NCBI RefSeq assembly: GCF_900155475.1
Contig: NZ_FXAM01000001.1
Location: 1,661,501 to 1,725,500, forward strand
DNA length: 64,000 bases
Source of the DNA: Methylomagnum ishizawai
GTDB lineage: Bacteria; Pseudomonadota; Gammaproteobacteria; Methylococcales; Methylococcaceae
Reading direction: 5' to 3'
Shown here in pieces: positions 43,733 through 53,834 of this stretch. The stretch's first letter is position 1. Every line of letters begins with the position of its first letter. Made by a program: the position numbers and the translations under genes. Below the pieces are notes generated by a model, which had not been told where the DNA came from, did not search any database, and saw only the letters and a list, made by a program, of their open reading frames with translations.

Positions 43733-44866
43733 CTACAAACTCAACTTCAAAGTAGTAATCACCAAAGTCAACACCGCATCGGCCACCACGATATACACAA
43801 TACCCGTCACCACCGCCGAGGTCGTCGCCAAACCCACTTCGGTGGAATTGCGCCCGCACTGCAAACCCCGCATACACCCCGCGATCCCCACCAACAGCCC
43901 GAATACCACTGATTTCGAGATGCCCGTCATGAAATCCCCCACTAAGAGCCGGTTCTCGATCTGGTTGAGGAATTCCGCATAGGACACATCGAACAGCGAA
44001 GACGCCACCACCGCCCCGCCCAATATCCCCATGAAATCCGAATACAGGCACAATAGCGGCAAGGCCAGCATCAAGGCCACGAGCCGCGGCAGCACCAGGA
44101 ATTCCATAGGCGGAAACCCCGTGGTCTTGAGCGCGTCGATCTCGTCGTTGGCCTGCATCGAGCCGAGTTGCGCCGCGTAGGCCGCCCCGGTGCGCCCGGC
44201 CATGATGATCGCGGTCATCATCGCGCCCATCTCGCGGGCCATGCCCAGCCCCACCAGGTCGGCGATGAAGACCTGTGCCCCGAACATCCGCAACTGCACC
44301 GCCCCCACGAAAGCCAGGATCATCCCCACCAGGAAGCTGATAAGGCTGACGATGGGCACGGCGTGGGGTCCGCACTCCACTAGCAAATCCACCAAGTCCA
44401 CGCCCCGGAACCGCGCCTTGCCCCGCAGCCCCCGGCCCACCGCCAAGGTGGCCTGTCCCAGGAAATCCAACAGCCCCAGGGTTTCGGCGTAGGCGTCCAG
44501 CGCCGCCCGGCCCAGCCCGGCCAAGAAGCCGGTTTCGGGTGGCGGGCGCTGGGTGTCCTGGCGTTCGGGCACGGCGCGGGCCAGTGCCAACATGCCGCGC
44601 ACGCCCGGCGGCAGTCCTTCGCAGCGGGCTTCGATGCCGTGCGCTTCGCAGGCGTTGAGGATTTTGAGGAGGAAGGCGAGCAGCAGGCTGTCCCAGTCGG
44701 TCAGGGCTTGGCAATCGAAGCCGAGGGCGTGGGGCGGGGCGGTGGCGAGGCGATCCAGCACGGGGCCGGGCGGGGGAATCCCGGACCCCACGGTCCAGCC
44801 GCCGCCCAGTTGGAGTTCCAGGCCGTCGGCGGTGTCGATGAGTGCCAGCGTGGGGGGAGGGGCCAT
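43733..44866 (-). CDS. STAS-domain plus MlaE-type ABC permease
   Basis: A 377-residue protein. The first 100 or so residues look like a STAS domain (ALGFDCQALTDWDSLLLAFLL). Residues about 130-377 are an MlaE-family permease with LISFLVGMILAFVGAVQLRMFGAQ split over two helices, and IIMAGRTGAAYAAQLGSM and EIDALKTTGFPPMEFLVLPR, both typical. It may carry lipids with an ATPase encoded elsewhere; no ATPase or MCE gene is adjacent. The window's main Mla operon is separate (58175-60877). The ATG at 44866 gives MAPPPTLALIDTADG. Confidence 0.85.
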   Translation of the reverse strand: MAPPPTLALIDTADGLELQLGGGWTVGSGIPPPGPVLDRLATAPPHALGFDCQALTDWDSLLLAFLLKILNACEAHGIEARCEGLPPGVRGMLALARAVPERQDTQRPPPETGFLAGLGRAALDAYAETLGLLDFLGQATLAVGRGLRGKARFRGVDLVDLLVECGPHAVPIVSLISFLVGMILAFVGAVQLRMFGAQVFIADLVGLGMAREMGAMMTAIIMAGRTGAAYAAQLGSMQANDEIDALKTTGFPPMEFLVLPRLVALMLALPLLCLYSDFMGILGGAVVASSLFDVSYAEFLNQIENRLLVGDFMTGISKSVVFGLLVGIAGCMRGLQCGRNSTEVGLATTSAVVTGIVYIVVADAVLTLVITTLKLSL

Positions 44867-44946
44867 GGTCGCCGGGTATTGAGGTGGGTTGCCGCCCGTT
44901 CCCAAACTCCGCTTGAGGAGCGAGCGGGTTCCTGATGGGGTGGGAA

Positions 44947-45807
44947 TCAGCGGGCCGGGCGTTTCAAACGGTACAGCGCGGAAATATCCTCCTCGCCGTG
45001 GCCCGCCGCCATCAGCCGTTCGTAATCCTGGCGGGTCGCGGTGCTGAGCGGCAGCGCCGTGCCCAAATCTTCCGCCATGGCCTCGCAGATTTTCAAATCC
45101 TTGTGGTGCAGGGCCAGCTTGAAACCGGGCCGGAACACATCCTGGGTCATGGTCGGGCCACGCTTGTCCAGGAACCAGTTACCCGCCGCCCCGCCCGACA
45201 CCACTTCGATCAATTTGCCCATGTCGAGGCCCAGCCGTTCGCCGAAAGCCAGGGCTTCGGTCACGGCTTGGTTGATTCCAGCGCACATGACTTGGTTCAC
45301 GGCCTTGGCGGCTTGGCCCATGCCGGTGTCGCCCATGTGGACGACGCGGCTGCCCATCGCCGCGAGCAGGGGGCGGGCGCGTTCCAGGGTGTCCGCCGCG
45401 CCCCCGACCATGATCGCCAGGGTCGCGTTGCGGGCACCTTCGACCCCGCCGGTCACGGGGGCGTCGAGGAAATCCGCGCCGCGTTCCCGCACCCGCCGGG
45501 CCGCTGCCCGCGCCGTGGCGCTGCCGACCGTGGAAAGATCGATCACCAGCGTTCCGGGACGCAGGCCCGGCAGGAGGGCGTCGATCATCGCCAGCACATC
45601 GGCGTCGGCGGAGACGCAGATCAGCACGGCATCGACGGTTGCCGCCAATTCGGCGGGGGAGGCGGCACAGGCGACGCCCAGTTCTCCGGCCAAAGCTTGG
45701 GCGGTGGCCGGGGTGCGGTTCCACACCGCGCCGAGCCAGCCTTGTTGCGCCAGATTCCGCGCCATGTGGGCACCCATGGCCCCCAGTCCGATGAAACCCG
45801 CCCGCAT
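44947..45807 (-). CDS. NAD(P)-dependent beta-hydroxyacid dehydrogenase
   Basis: A 286-residue oxidoreductase of the 3-hydroxyisobutyrate dehydrogenase family. The Rossmann motif is GFIGLGAMGAHMARNL; the substrate loop is DLSTVGSATARAAA, followed by DAPVTGGVEGARNATLAIMVGG and the catalytic lysine in GQAAKAVNQVM. Tartronate semialdehyde, succinic semialdehyde and 3-hydroxyisobutyrate enzymes share these features, so the substrate is not determined. It starts 3 bp after the upstream lipoprotein gene and is likely in one transcript with it. Confidence 0.9.
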   Translation of the reverse strand: MRAGFIGLGAMGAHMARNLAQQGWLGAVWNRTPATAQALAGELGVACAASPAELAATVDAVLICVSADADVLAMIDALLPGLRPGTLVIDLSTVGSATARAAARRVRERGADFLDAPVTGGVEGARNATLAIMVGGAADTLERARPLLAAMGSRVVHMGDTGMGQAAKAVNQVMCAGINQAVTEALAFGERLGLDMGKLIEVVSGGAAGNWFLDKRGPTMTQDVFRPGFKLALHHKDLKICEAMAEDLGTALPLSTATRQDYERLMAAGHGEEDISALYRLKRPAR

Positions 45808-45810
45808 GGC

Positions 45811-46236
45811 TTATTGCCCCGCTTGGGCGCAGGTGTCGGAGGCGGCGTTGCCCATCATCACGATATCGATGGGGATTTCCTTCTTGTCGAGGAAATGGAC
45901 CGCCTCGGCCTTGCTCAGGCGCTTGGAGATGGTTTTGGCCATGCATTCGCAGGTCGGGCCGAGTTGCTGGTCGCTTTTGACTGGGCTGTCGGGGTTGTCT
46001 TGCTGGCCTTTCACGCAGAGTTCGACGTATTTCTTCTCGAACTTTTGGTGTTCGGATTCGGTGACGGCGGCAGAGGAAGCGGCGGTGGGTGGGGCCACCG
46101 TGGTCTTGGGGCTGGTGCTGGCCGGGGGTTGTGGCGGGTCGCCGCCGCCGCAGCCGACCAGGACGAAGCCCAGGAGGCCGGTCAGGAGGGTGGCGATCAA
46201 TGGGGAAGTGGCGGGTTTGGCCCCTTGCTCTTTCAT
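45811..46236 (-). CDS. Lipoprotein, unknown function
   Basis: A 141-residue protein. The signal has a lipobox (GFVLVGCGGG) and is followed by a Pro/Thr/Ala-rich linker. The globular part, HQKFEKKYVELCVKGQQ and GPTCECMAKTISKRLSKAEA, contains four cysteines. The spacing suggests two disulfides in a helical domain. GGAGCG lies seven bases upstream of the ATG. It overlaps no other gene and precedes the dehydrogenase. Confidence 0.75.
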   Translation of the reverse strand: MKEQGAKPATSPLIATLLTGLLGFVLVGCGGGDPPQPPASTSPKTTVAPPTAASSAAVTESEHQKFEKKYVELCVKGQQDNPDSPVKSDQQLGPTCECMAKTISKRLSKAEAVHFLDKKEIPIDIVMMGNAASDTCAQAGQ

Positions 46237-46334
46237 GTGGTGCGCTCCATGTTTTCGATGTGAGGGTGATTCGGTGGTTTCCACCCGGAATCTGTACAGG
46301 GCCGGGGAACAACAACCGGGCGGGATTATAGCTT

Positions 46335-47753
46335 TTAGGGCGTGGATGTTCCGGGACTCGCGCCTTGGAACCACGCCAGTTTGCCGTGCAGGCCGACCAC
46401 GCCGCCGACGATGACCAGGGTGGGAGCGCTGACCCCGGCTTCTTCCACCAAGCCGGGCAGGCTGTCCACGGTGCCGGTGATGACGCGCTGACGGCGGGTG
46501 GTACCCTGTTGGATCAAAGCGGCGGGTGTGTCGGGGATGCAGCCGTGCCCGATCAAGGCGGCGCGGAGTTGCGGCAATGCCTGCAAGCCCATGTAGATGA
46601 CCAAGGTTTGGCCGGGGCGGGCCAGCCGTTCCCAATCCAGCTCGCCGATGCCGCCTTGCTTGAGATGCCCGGTCACGAAGGTGACGGATTGGGCGTGGTC
46701 GCGGTGGGTCAGCGGTATCCCGGCATAGGCGGCACAGCCGGAGGCGGCGGTGATGCCTGGTATCACCTGGAACGGGATGCCTTCTTCCATCAGGGTTTCG
46801 ATCTCCTCGCCGCCGCGCCCGAAGATGAAGGGATCGCCGCCCTTGAGCCGCACCACGCGGCGGCCTTGTTTCGCCAAGCGGGCCAGCAGGGCGTTGATTT
46901 GATCCTGGGGCAGGGTGTGGCGGCTGCTTTCCTTGCCCGCGTAGATTTTCTCGGCGTCGTTGCGGACCAGGGCCATGACCTCGGGCGAAACCAGCCGGTC
47001 GTAGACCACCACGTCGGCGGCCTGCATGGCCCGCAGCGCCCCCAGCGTGAGCAAATCGGGATCGCCCGGCCCCGCGCCCACCAGCGAGACGAAACCGCCG
47101 CCGGTGTCGGCGTGGTCCGGTCGCCCGGTTTCCAGCAGGTCGTGCAGGCGTTGTTCCGCTTCGGCTTCGCGCCCGGCGAACACCAAGTCCGCCACCACGC
47201 CGCCCAAGGCTTGTTCCCAGAATCGGCGGCGGCGGTCGGGTTCCTGGATGGCTTGTTTGACGCGGGACCGGAACTTCTCCGCCAGATCGGCCAAGCGGCC
47301 ATAGGCCAGGGGCAGGGCGCTTTCCAGCTTGGCGCGGATGAGGCGGGCCAGCACCGGCGAAGCCCCGCCGGTCGAAACCGCGATGACCACGGGCGAGCGG
47401 TCCACGATGGCCGGGAAGATGAAGGAGCAGAGTTCCGGGCAATCGACCACGTTGACCGGGAGGTTGCGCCGGGTCGCGGCGGCGTGGACCTGTTCGTTCA
47501 CCGCGCGGTGGTCGGTGGCGGAGATGACCAGTTGGAAACCCGTTAGGTCGGATGGCTCGAAAACCTTGGCGAGATAAGCGATGCGCCCGTCCGCCGCCAG
47601 GGGCGCGAGCGCCGCTCCCAGCGCGGGCGCGAGGACCGTGACCGCGCCCCCGGCTTTGAGCAGGGCCGCGACCTTGCGGGCGGCGACTTCGCCGCCGCCG
47701 ACGACCAGGCATTGCTGCCCGGCGAGTTTCAGGAATATCGGTAGGAAATTCAT
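46335..47753 (-). CDS. cysG: Siroheme synthase CysG
   Basis: Trifunctional enzyme that methylates uroporphyrinogen III, oxidises precorrin-2 and inserts iron. The N-terminal part (1-150) has the NAD site [12 protein letters not shown] and the dimer region. The C-terminal methyltransferase has [46 protein letters not shown] and [16 protein letters not shown] (split by the usual residues). The 472-residue length is standard. The ATG at 47753 gives [15 protein letters not shown]; an upstream in-frame extension lies in another gene. Confidence 0.95.
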   Translation of the reverse strand: MNFLPIFLKLAGQQCLVVGGGEVAARKVAALLKAGGAVTVLAPALGAALAPLAADGRIAYLAKVFEPSDLTGFQLVISATDHRAVNEQVHAAATRRNLPVNVVDCPELCSFIFPAIVDRSPVVIAVSTGGASPVLARLIRAKLESALPLAYGRLADLAEKFRSRVKQAIQEPDRRRRFWEQALGGVVADLVFAGREAEAEQRLHDLLETGRPDHADTGGGFVSLVGAGPGDPDLLTLGALRAMQAADVVVYDRLVSPEVMALVRNDAEKIYAGKESSRHTLPQDQINALLARLAKQGRRVVRLKGGDPFIFGRGGEEIETLMEEGIPFQVIPGITAASGCAAYAGIPLTHRDHAQSVTFVTGHLKQGGIGELDWERLARPGQTLVIYMGLQALPQLRAALIGHGCIPDTPAALIQQGTTRRQRVITGTVDSLPGLVEEAGVSAPTLVIVGGVVGLHGKLAWFQGASPGTSTP

Positions 47754-47809
47754 CGGGCTGGATAGAAGGGGGTGGATTCTGGGGGATCTATCGACGGGCC
47801 GGGCCTTGG

Positions 47810-48242
47810 CTAATAAACCCACCACGGCCCCGGTCCCCACATCCCCCAATTCAGCGCGGCATCTTCGTTCATTTGCGCCGCCATGCGCTGGTCTTCGGCG
47901 ATTTCCTTGCTGAGGGCCAGTTGTTGATAGGTTTGGTAGGCCGATTCGTCGCCCCAATACATGCAATGGCAGCGGGTGGCGTCGGCATAGACATAATAGG
48001 TTTTGCCCTCCTGCGAATGCGGTACCAGCTTGAGTTGGGTGAGTGCCTCGACGTGGGCGAGTTTGTCCGGGGTATCGGCCAGCTTGACACGGAAACCGGC
48101 GGCGGCCAGCAGTTGTTCGGTCTCGCGGGCTTGGTTCACCGCCATGATGCTGCAAGCGGCCAGCGGGATTGCCAGGGCCAGGAGCAGCGGGCGGGCGAAA
48201 AACGGGGCTGGGCGCACGGGGAATTCCTGCTCCGGGGCCGGT

Positions 48243-48253
<11 letters not shown>
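47810..48253 (-). CDS. Lipoprotein, unknown function
   Basis: A 147-residue protein. A basic N-terminus and a lipobox (IPLAACS) predict a lipoprotein. The mature part contains [20 protein letters not shown] and [18 protein letters not shown], with a Cys-His-Cys cluster. The C-terminus is Trp/Gly-rich ([11 protein letters not shown]). The ATG at 48253 overlaps the msrB stop by 11 bp. I do not recognise a function. Confidence 0.7.
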
Positions 48254-48707
<454 letters not shown>

Positions 48708-48838
48708 GGCGGTATTCCTCGGGGGGTTGGTTGGATTCGACCCATGGGCCGGGGTTCGGTGGCTTTATTGGCGTCCGAAGCCCGCTTTGGGTTTTTTCCG
48801 ATCATCGGCCAAAACCCGCTTCGGACTCCGGGCGGGTG

Positions 48839-48863
48839 AAAAAAGGGGACCGAGCGTCCCCTT
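48839..48863 (-). terminator. Intrinsic terminator after the 48900-49478 gene
   Basis: On the minus strand AGGGGAC / GTCCCCT around a five-base loop is followed by six T. It ends transcription from the membrane-protein gene to its right, before msrB. Confidence 0.85.
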
Positions 48864-48899
48864 GGTATGATCGATCCAGCGGGTCGGGGCGATGCCGGC

Positions 48900-49478
48900 T
48901 TATTTGGACTTGGCCCAGCGGTATTCCGGGTCGGCCAGCGTCCGGGCCAGCGTGTCCAGGGCCAACGCGCAGCCGCTATAAACCACGGCGGCGCCCAGAT
49001 AGCCCGGATAATCCCGCAGCACGCCCAGGCTATAGGCGACCCAGTCGGCCCCGTCCAAGCGCCCGGACAGCAGGAAGAAGCTGCCGTTGGAAATCACGAA
49101 GGCCACGGTCGTGGCCAACGGCAGGGCCAGCGCGATCCGGCCCCAGGGCAGGGCGTCGCCGACATGAGTACGCCCGGACCTGCGGCCCGCCCACCACAGC
49201 GCGGCATAGGTCGGGATCAGGAAGCCATAGGCCGGGGTTACGCAATAATCGCTGACGCCCATATGGGCGATGGCGGCGTAGTCGATGGCGCAGGCGGCGA
49301 GGAAGAATCCGGCGAAGGCCAGGGGACCGCCGCCATACCAGCCCAGCAGGAAAAAGACCGCCAGCGAGGCGTCGGGCAAACTGAAGGCCGTGCCTTCGTG
49401 GTGGAACCGGGTCGCCGCCATCAGCAGCGCCAAAGCGGCCATGATCCAGCGTGAATGGTGGGAAGCGGTTGCGCCCAT
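48900..49478 (-). CDS. Multi-pass membrane protein, unknown
   Basis: A 192-residue protein with about five hydrophobic segments. Characteristic pieces are TRFHHEGTAFSLPDASLAVFF, DYAAIAHMGVSDYCVTPAYG and SNGSFFLLSGR. The layout resembles small ECF-type or cobalamin-related membrane components, but I see no clear signature. A terminator follows. It faces the same way as sspB, 56 bp downstream of it. Confidence 0.65.
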   Translation of the reverse strand: MGATASHHSRWIMAALALLMAATRFHHEGTAFSLPDASLAVFFLLGWYGGGPLAFAGFFLAACAIDYAAIAHMGVSDYCVTPAYGFLIPTYAALWWAGRRSGRTHVGDALPWGRIALALPLATTVAFVISNGSFFLLSGRLDGADWVAYSLGVLRDYPGYLGAAVVYSGCALALDTLARTLADPEYRWAKSK

Positions 49479-49534
49479 GGGTGTTCTCCTTGGAAAGATG
49501 GGGGGGTGCGGTGGATTTTAGCGCGGACGCCCGC

Positions 49535-49942
49535 TTATTTGACGACCTTGAGCGCCGGTCTTTTCTTGGCGGGCGCGGGTTCGGCCGGGGCGTTCTCGGC
49601 GGGTGGCGGGGTGTGGTCGTCCCCGTTGCCGTCCTCGTCCTCGTCGAAAATCATGCCCTTGCCGTTCTCCTGGGCGTAGATCGCCAGCACGGCGCGGGTC
49701 GGCACATCGACCTGCATGGGCTTCCCGCCGAAGCGGGCGTTGAACACGATGTTCTGGTTGCCCAGCGCCAAGCCGTGGACCGCCTGCGGGCGCAGGTTCA
49801 GCACGATCCGGCCATCCTGCACGTATTGCCGGGGCACGACCACGTCCTCGGCCTCGGCGTTGACCAGGAGGTAGGGCGTGAAATTGTTATCGACGATCCA
49901 GTCGTAGATGGCGCGGATCAAATAAGGCTTGAGTGAAATCAT
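49535..49942 (-). CDS. sspB: ClpXP adaptor protein SspB
   Basis: Delivers ssrA-tagged proteins to ClpXP. The 135-residue protein has the substrate-binding domain, MISLKPYLIRAIYDWIVDNN and GRIVLNLRPQAVHGLALGN, and an acidic/proline tail. It ends with the ClpX-binding motif ALKVVK. Its start overlaps the sspA stop by one base, so translation is coupled. Confidence 0.95.
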   Translation of the reverse strand: MISLKPYLIRAIYDWIVDNNFTPYLLVNAEAEDVVVPRQYVQDGRIVLNLRPQAVHGLALGNQNIVFNARFGGKPMQVDVPTRAVLAIYAQENGKGMIFDEDEDGNGDDHTPPPAENAPAEPAPAKKRPALKVVK

Positions 49943-50589
49943 CAGACGGAAGCTTCGGCGAGGGTGGGATATTCCCGTTCGCGGGCGCTCAGGCTGGCTT
50001 TGAAGGCCGGGCGCTGGAACAGGCGGTTGGCATAGGAGCGGATGGGTCCGGCCTGGGCGGGCAAATCGATGCCCAACGCGCCCAGCCGCCACAACAAGGG
50101 GGCGAGGGCGCAATCCACCAGGGAGAAATCATCGCTCAGGAAATAGGGTTTGGCATCGAACACGGGACTGGCACCGACCAATTCTTTTTGGAGTTGCTTG
50201 GCGAGCTTGGATTTTTTCCGGAGGTCGGGCAACTGGTCGATCTGGTCGAGATAGCCGAACCAATTCTGGTCGATACGCCGCACCGTCATCCGCGCCCTGG
50301 CCCGCGCGACCGGGTCCATGGCTTGCAAGGGCGGATGGGGGAAACGCTCGTCCAAGTATTCCATGATGATGCGGGGGTCGGACAGCACCAAATCCCGGTC
50401 CACCAGGGTGGGGGTGTTGCCCAGGGGATTGGCTTCCAAGAGGTCGCGGGGGACGGCGTTGCCCTGGAGATATTCGATATCCGCCGCGATGGCCTTCTCG
50501 GACAGTACGAAGCGCACACCATGGCCATAGGCGCAACGGGGGGAGCAGTACAAGGTCATGGGAGATTTGCGGCTGGGGGAAGTCGTCAC
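49942..50589 (-). CDS. sspA: Stringent starvation protein A
   Basis: RNA-polymerase-associated GST-fold protein of about 215 residues that changes transcription on starvation. It contains MTLYCSPRCAYGHGVRFVL, the GST-N segment NPLGNTPTLVDRDLVLSDPRII (with the usual cis-Pro) and a C-terminal helical domain. GTG at 50589 is preceded by GAGGTG; ATG at 50559 is an alternative with no ribosome-binding site. The petABC-sspA-sspB order is common in gammaproteobacteria. Confidence 0.93.
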   Translation of the reverse strand: MTTSPSRKSPMTLYCSPRCAYGHGVRFVLSEKAIAADIEYLQGNAVPRDLLEANPLGNTPTLVDRDLVLSDPRIIMEYLDERFPHPPLQAMDPVARARARMTVRRIDQNWFGYLDQIDQLPDLRKKSKLAKQLQKELVGASPVFDAKPYFLSDDFSLVDCALAPLLWRLGALGIDLPAQAGPIRSYANRLFQRPAFKASLSAREREYPTLAEASV

Positions 50590-50737
50590 CCGAAGCACCT
50601 CGCGGGGAATCCAAAGTTCCAAGCCGGGTGCCCCGCCATGGCGGAATTCCCCGGAGACCTCGCGGTATCCGGGGATGCGCTGGGGGTGGGCGTCAGGTCA
50701 GTATCCGCCTGGAACTTCGGATTCTACCACGAAGCCC

Positions 50738-51463
50738 TTAGTGGACATCCTTCCAATACTCCTTTTTCAGCTTATACAGGATGAACGTGAGGAATATCAG
50801 GAAGGCGATGACATATTTGCCCAGCGGCAGGCGTTCCAGCTTGGCGGGTTCCGACACATAGGCCAGGAAATTGGTAAGGTCGGTGGCGACCTTGTTGAAT
50901 TCCTTGGCGGAGAGCTTGCCATCGTCGCCGCGCTTGACATCGACCACGGTGTCCTGACCGTGGACATTGACGACCACGGGGATTTGGGTGCCTTGTAGTT
51001 CCCACAGCACATTGGGCATGGCCACGTTTTCGGCGACCACGTTGTTGACGCCGAAGGGGCGCTTGGGATCGGCGTAGAAGCCTTTCAGATAGCTATACAC
51101 CCAGTCCGCGCCCCGCGCCCGCACGATCAGGGACAAATCCGGCGGCACCACGCCGAAGGCCATCTCGGCATCGGTGGGGGCCATGGCGGTCTTGGCGTAG
51201 TCGTGGATTTTGGTGTCGCCGAACATGATTTCCCGTTGCATCATGTCCGCATCGAGCTTCAGGTCTTTGGCGATGCGGGAATAGCGGATTTGTTTGATGC
51301 CATGGCAGCCCAGGCAATATTGGCTGAAATAACCCGCGCCCCGGCGCACCGATTCCAGGTCGAAAATATCCACATCGGCTTTTTTCAAGGGTTTGCCCGC
51401 TTCGGCGGACGCGATGCCGACGCACGAGAAAACCAACAGGAGTATTGCGAGCGCCTTGTTCAT
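50738..51463 (-). CDS. petC: Cytochrome c1 of the bc1 complex
   Basis: Haem subunit of ubiquinol:cytochrome c oxidoreductase. A signal peptide (MNKALAILLLVFSCVGIASA) precedes the haem-binding YCLGCHG. The haem-ligand Met is likely in the TAMAPTDAEMAFG region. A C-terminal membrane anchor is at VIAFLIFLTFILYKLKKEYW. The 241 residues are normal. It overlaps petB by 4 bp. Confidence 0.95.
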   Translation of the reverse strand: MNKALAILLLVFSCVGIASAEAGKPLKKADVDIFDLESVRRGAGYFSQYCLGCHGIKQIRYSRIAKDLKLDADMMQREIMFGDTKIHDYAKTAMAPTDAEMAFGVVPPDLSLIVRARGADWVYSYLKGFYADPKRPFGVNNVVAENVAMPNVLWELQGTQIPVVVNVHGQDTVVDVKRGDDGKLSAKEFNKVATDLTNFLAYVSEPAKLERLPLGKYVIAFLIFLTFILYKLKKEYWKDVH

Positions 51464-52851
51464 TGTTTTTTGCTTCCCAGGTCTATGACGCTATCGATGA
51501 TCCCGCACACGCGGCCCTTGGCCTTTTGCACCGCCGGGCAGCTATCCAGCTTATGGCCGATTTCTTCCAAGGCTTTTTCTAGGAAGCGCCAGATGACGCC
51601 CTCGCGCTTGGCAAGCGGGATGACCGGCTCGGTCAGGCGTTCCGGGACCGGCTTGTTCTTTTCGATGCAGGAAATCACCGGCAGCAACAAGAAGAAGCCG
51701 AAGTACACGGCGGAGAAGACCCGCGCCAGCAAGGTCGCGACCGGCGTGACCGGCTTGGTGCCGAGGACGCCCAGCACGATGAAGCTCAGCACGAAGGCGG
51801 CCAGTCCCCATTTGAAGGCGTCGCCCCGATAGCGGATCGACTTGACCGGGTTGCGGTCCAGCCAGGGCAGGAAGAACAACAGCACGATGGCCGCGCCCAT
51901 CGCGATCACGCCGAACAGTTTGTCCGGCACGGCGCGGAGGATCGAATAGAACGGGGTGAAGTACCACACCGGCTGGATGTGTTCCGGCGTCTTCATGGGG
52001 TCGGCGGGATCGAAGTTCGGATGTTCGAGGAACATGCCGCCCATTTCCGGCGTGTAGAACACGATGAAGGCGAAAATGGTCAGGAACACGCCCACCACAT
52101 ATAAATCCTTCACGGTGTAATAGGGGTGGAAGGGAATCCCATCGACCGGGATGCCCTGGGCGTTCTTGTTCTTCTTGATCTCGATGCCGTCCGGGTTGTT
52201 GGAACCATTGGTACGGAGGGCCGCGAGATGCAGCACCACCAAGCCCAGGATGGCGAGCGGCAGGGCCACCACATGGAAGGCGAAGAAGCGGTTCAAGGTG
52301 GCGTCGGCGATGACGTAATCGCCGCGGATCCAAGTCGTCAGGTCTTCGCCGATCACGGGAATGGCCCCGAACAGCGAAATGATGACCTGTGCGCCCCAGT
52401 ACGACATCTGGCCCCAGGGCAGCAGATAGCCGGTGAAGGCTTCCGCCGCCAGCAGCACGAAAATCACCATGCCGAACAGCCACAACAACTCACGCGGCTT
52501 CTTGAACGAGCCGTAGAACAGCCCCCGGAACATGTGGAGATAAATCACCACGAAGAACAGCGAAGCCCCGGTCGAGTGCAGGTAGCGCAACAGCCAACCC
52601 CAGGGCACATCGCGCATGATGTATTCCACCGAGTCGAAAGCCAGGGTGGCATCGGGCTTATAGTTCATGGCCAGGAATATGCCGGTCAGGATTTGATTGA
52701 CCAGCACCAAACCCGCCAGGGAGCCGAAGAAATATAGGAAATTGAAATTTTTGGGCGCGTAATACTTGGTTAATTGATCTTCCAGGAATTTACTGACGGG
52801 CAGGCGTTCATCCACCCACCGCACGATTTCTTTTTGTTTTTCATTGGCCAT
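51460..52851 (-). CDS. petB: Cytochrome b of the bc1 complex
   Basis: Eight-helix quinone-reactive subunit of 463 residues. Haem ligands are visible in RYLHSTGASLFFVVIYLHMFRG and FFAFHVVALPLAILGLVVLHLAAL (broken into two helices), and the quinol-oxidation loop has the PEW-like MKTPEHIQPVWYF. The C-terminus extends past the last helix as in other gammaproteobacteria. It starts 3 bp after petA. Confidence 0.96.
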   Translation of the reverse strand: MANEKQKEIVRWVDERLPVSKFLEDQLTKYYAPKNFNFLYFFGSLAGLVLVNQILTGIFLAMNYKPDATLAFDSVEYIMRDVPWGWLLRYLHSTGASLFFVVIYLHMFRGLFYGSFKKPRELLWLFGMVIFVLLAAEAFTGYLLPWGQMSYWGAQVIISLFGAIPVIGEDLTTWIRGDYVIADATLNRFFAFHVVALPLAILGLVVLHLAALRTNGSNNPDGIEIKKNKNAQGIPVDGIPFHPYYTVKDLYVVGVFLTIFAFIVFYTPEMGGMFLEHPNFDPADPMKTPEHIQPVWYFTPFYSILRAVPDKLFGVIAMGAAIVLLFFLPWLDRNPVKSIRYRGDAFKWGLAAFVLSFIVLGVLGTKPVTPVATLLARVFSAVYFGFFLLLPVISCIEKNKPVPERLTEPVIPLAKREGVIWRFLEKALEEIGHKLDSCPAVQKAKGRVCGIIDSVIDLGSKKQ

Positions 52852-52854
52852 CGC

Positions 52855-53439
52855 TTATTCCCCCTCTCCCACCATGATACGGTTATCCGCGAGATAGCGA
52901 TAAGGGGGTATCGCCAAGTTGATTGGTGCCGGCACCCCCTTGTAGACCCGTCCCGCCAGATCGAAGCTCGACCCATGGCAGGGACAGAAGAAGCCGCCCT
53001 TCCAATCCGGGCCGAGGTCCGCCGGGGCGATTTCGGGCCGGTACAGCGGCGAGCAGCCGAGATGGGTGCAAACGCCGATGGCGACGAAGATTTCCGGCTT
53101 GATGGCGCGGAATTCGTTGTGGCTGGATTCGGGTTGCTCGGATTCGTTGGATTGGGGATCGCGCAGTTTGTCGGTCAGTTCGGACAGGCCCGCCAAGGCT
53201 TCGGGCGTCCTCCGCAGGAGCCAAACGGGCTTGCCCCGCCATAGCACGACAATCCGCTGGCCCGGCTCGATCTTGCTGATATCGACTTCCACCGGGGCGC
53301 CCAGGGCTTCGGCCTTGGCGCTCGGTTTCATGGAGGAAATAAAGGGTACCGACAAGAAACCCACGCCGACGGCACCGACCACCGTGGCCGCTTGGGTTAG
53401 GAATCGGCGCTTTTCGGTATCCACGCCTTCGCTAGTCAT
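52855..53439 (-). CDS. petA: Rieske iron-sulfur protein
   Basis: Quinol-oxidising 2Fe-2S subunit of 194 residues. The N-terminal FLTQAATVVGAVGVGFLSVPF is a Tat-type signal/anchor, preceded by EKRRF (a twin-arginine motif). Cluster ligands are CTHLGC and CPCHGSSFD. GGAG lies eight bases upstream of the ATG. This gene opens the petABC-sspAB group. Confidence 0.96.
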   Translation of the reverse strand: MTSEGVDTEKRRFLTQAATVVGAVGVGFLSVPFISSMKPSAKAEALGAPVEVDISKIEPGQRIVVLWRGKPVWLLRRTPEALAGLSELTDKLRDPQSNESEQPESSHNEFRAIKPEIFVAIGVCTHLGCSPLYRPEIAPADLGPDWKGGFFCPCHGSSFDLAGRVYKGVPAPINLAIPPYRYLADNRIMVGEGE

Positions 53440-53546
53440 GCAATATCTCCATGTTTTGGGCTTTTATTGGATCGAACGGGTGTTTTGGAAGGGGTTGTTC
53501 AAACGTTCGCATTCTTGTTGTTTAACACTGAGTTTCGCGGGCGTGG

Positions 53547-53575
53547 ATTTTGTGTGAGAACGCCCAATCGGTCAA
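53547..53575 (-). promoter_or_regulatory. Predicted sigma-70 promoter of petABC
   Basis: On the minus strand TTGACC and CAAAAT are separated by 17 bases, about 110 bp upstream of the petA ATG. The -35 matches five of six consensus positions and the -10 four of six. Confidence 0.5.
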
Positions 53576-53834
53576 GACAAAGACAACAATTGTAGGTTTA
53601 TCGACAAGGGAAACGCCTATTCCCGCCGGAACGGGAAAGGGTCGGGGAGGGCGGCTTTGCGCTCCGGTGGCGGCCCGTCGCTCTTGGCTGGCGAACGGTC
53701 GGGCGCGGCGTCGCGCCCAGGCTGGATGCGGAACCGCCGGGGCGGTTCGCGGGGCCGGGACAACCCTGCGTTGGGTGCCGGTATTATCCTGTGCCGTGTG
53801 GGAAAAACCTATAGGAAGAAATCTTGGGAAGCGC
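53576..53834. other. Intergenic region between petA and hisC
   Basis: It contains a perfect 8-bp inverted repeat gaaccgccggggcggttc (53731-53748) and an imperfect ttcccgccggaacgggaa near 53618. Neither is followed by a T run. Open frames on the plus strand have no ribosome-binding site and look like chance. Confidence 0.5.
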
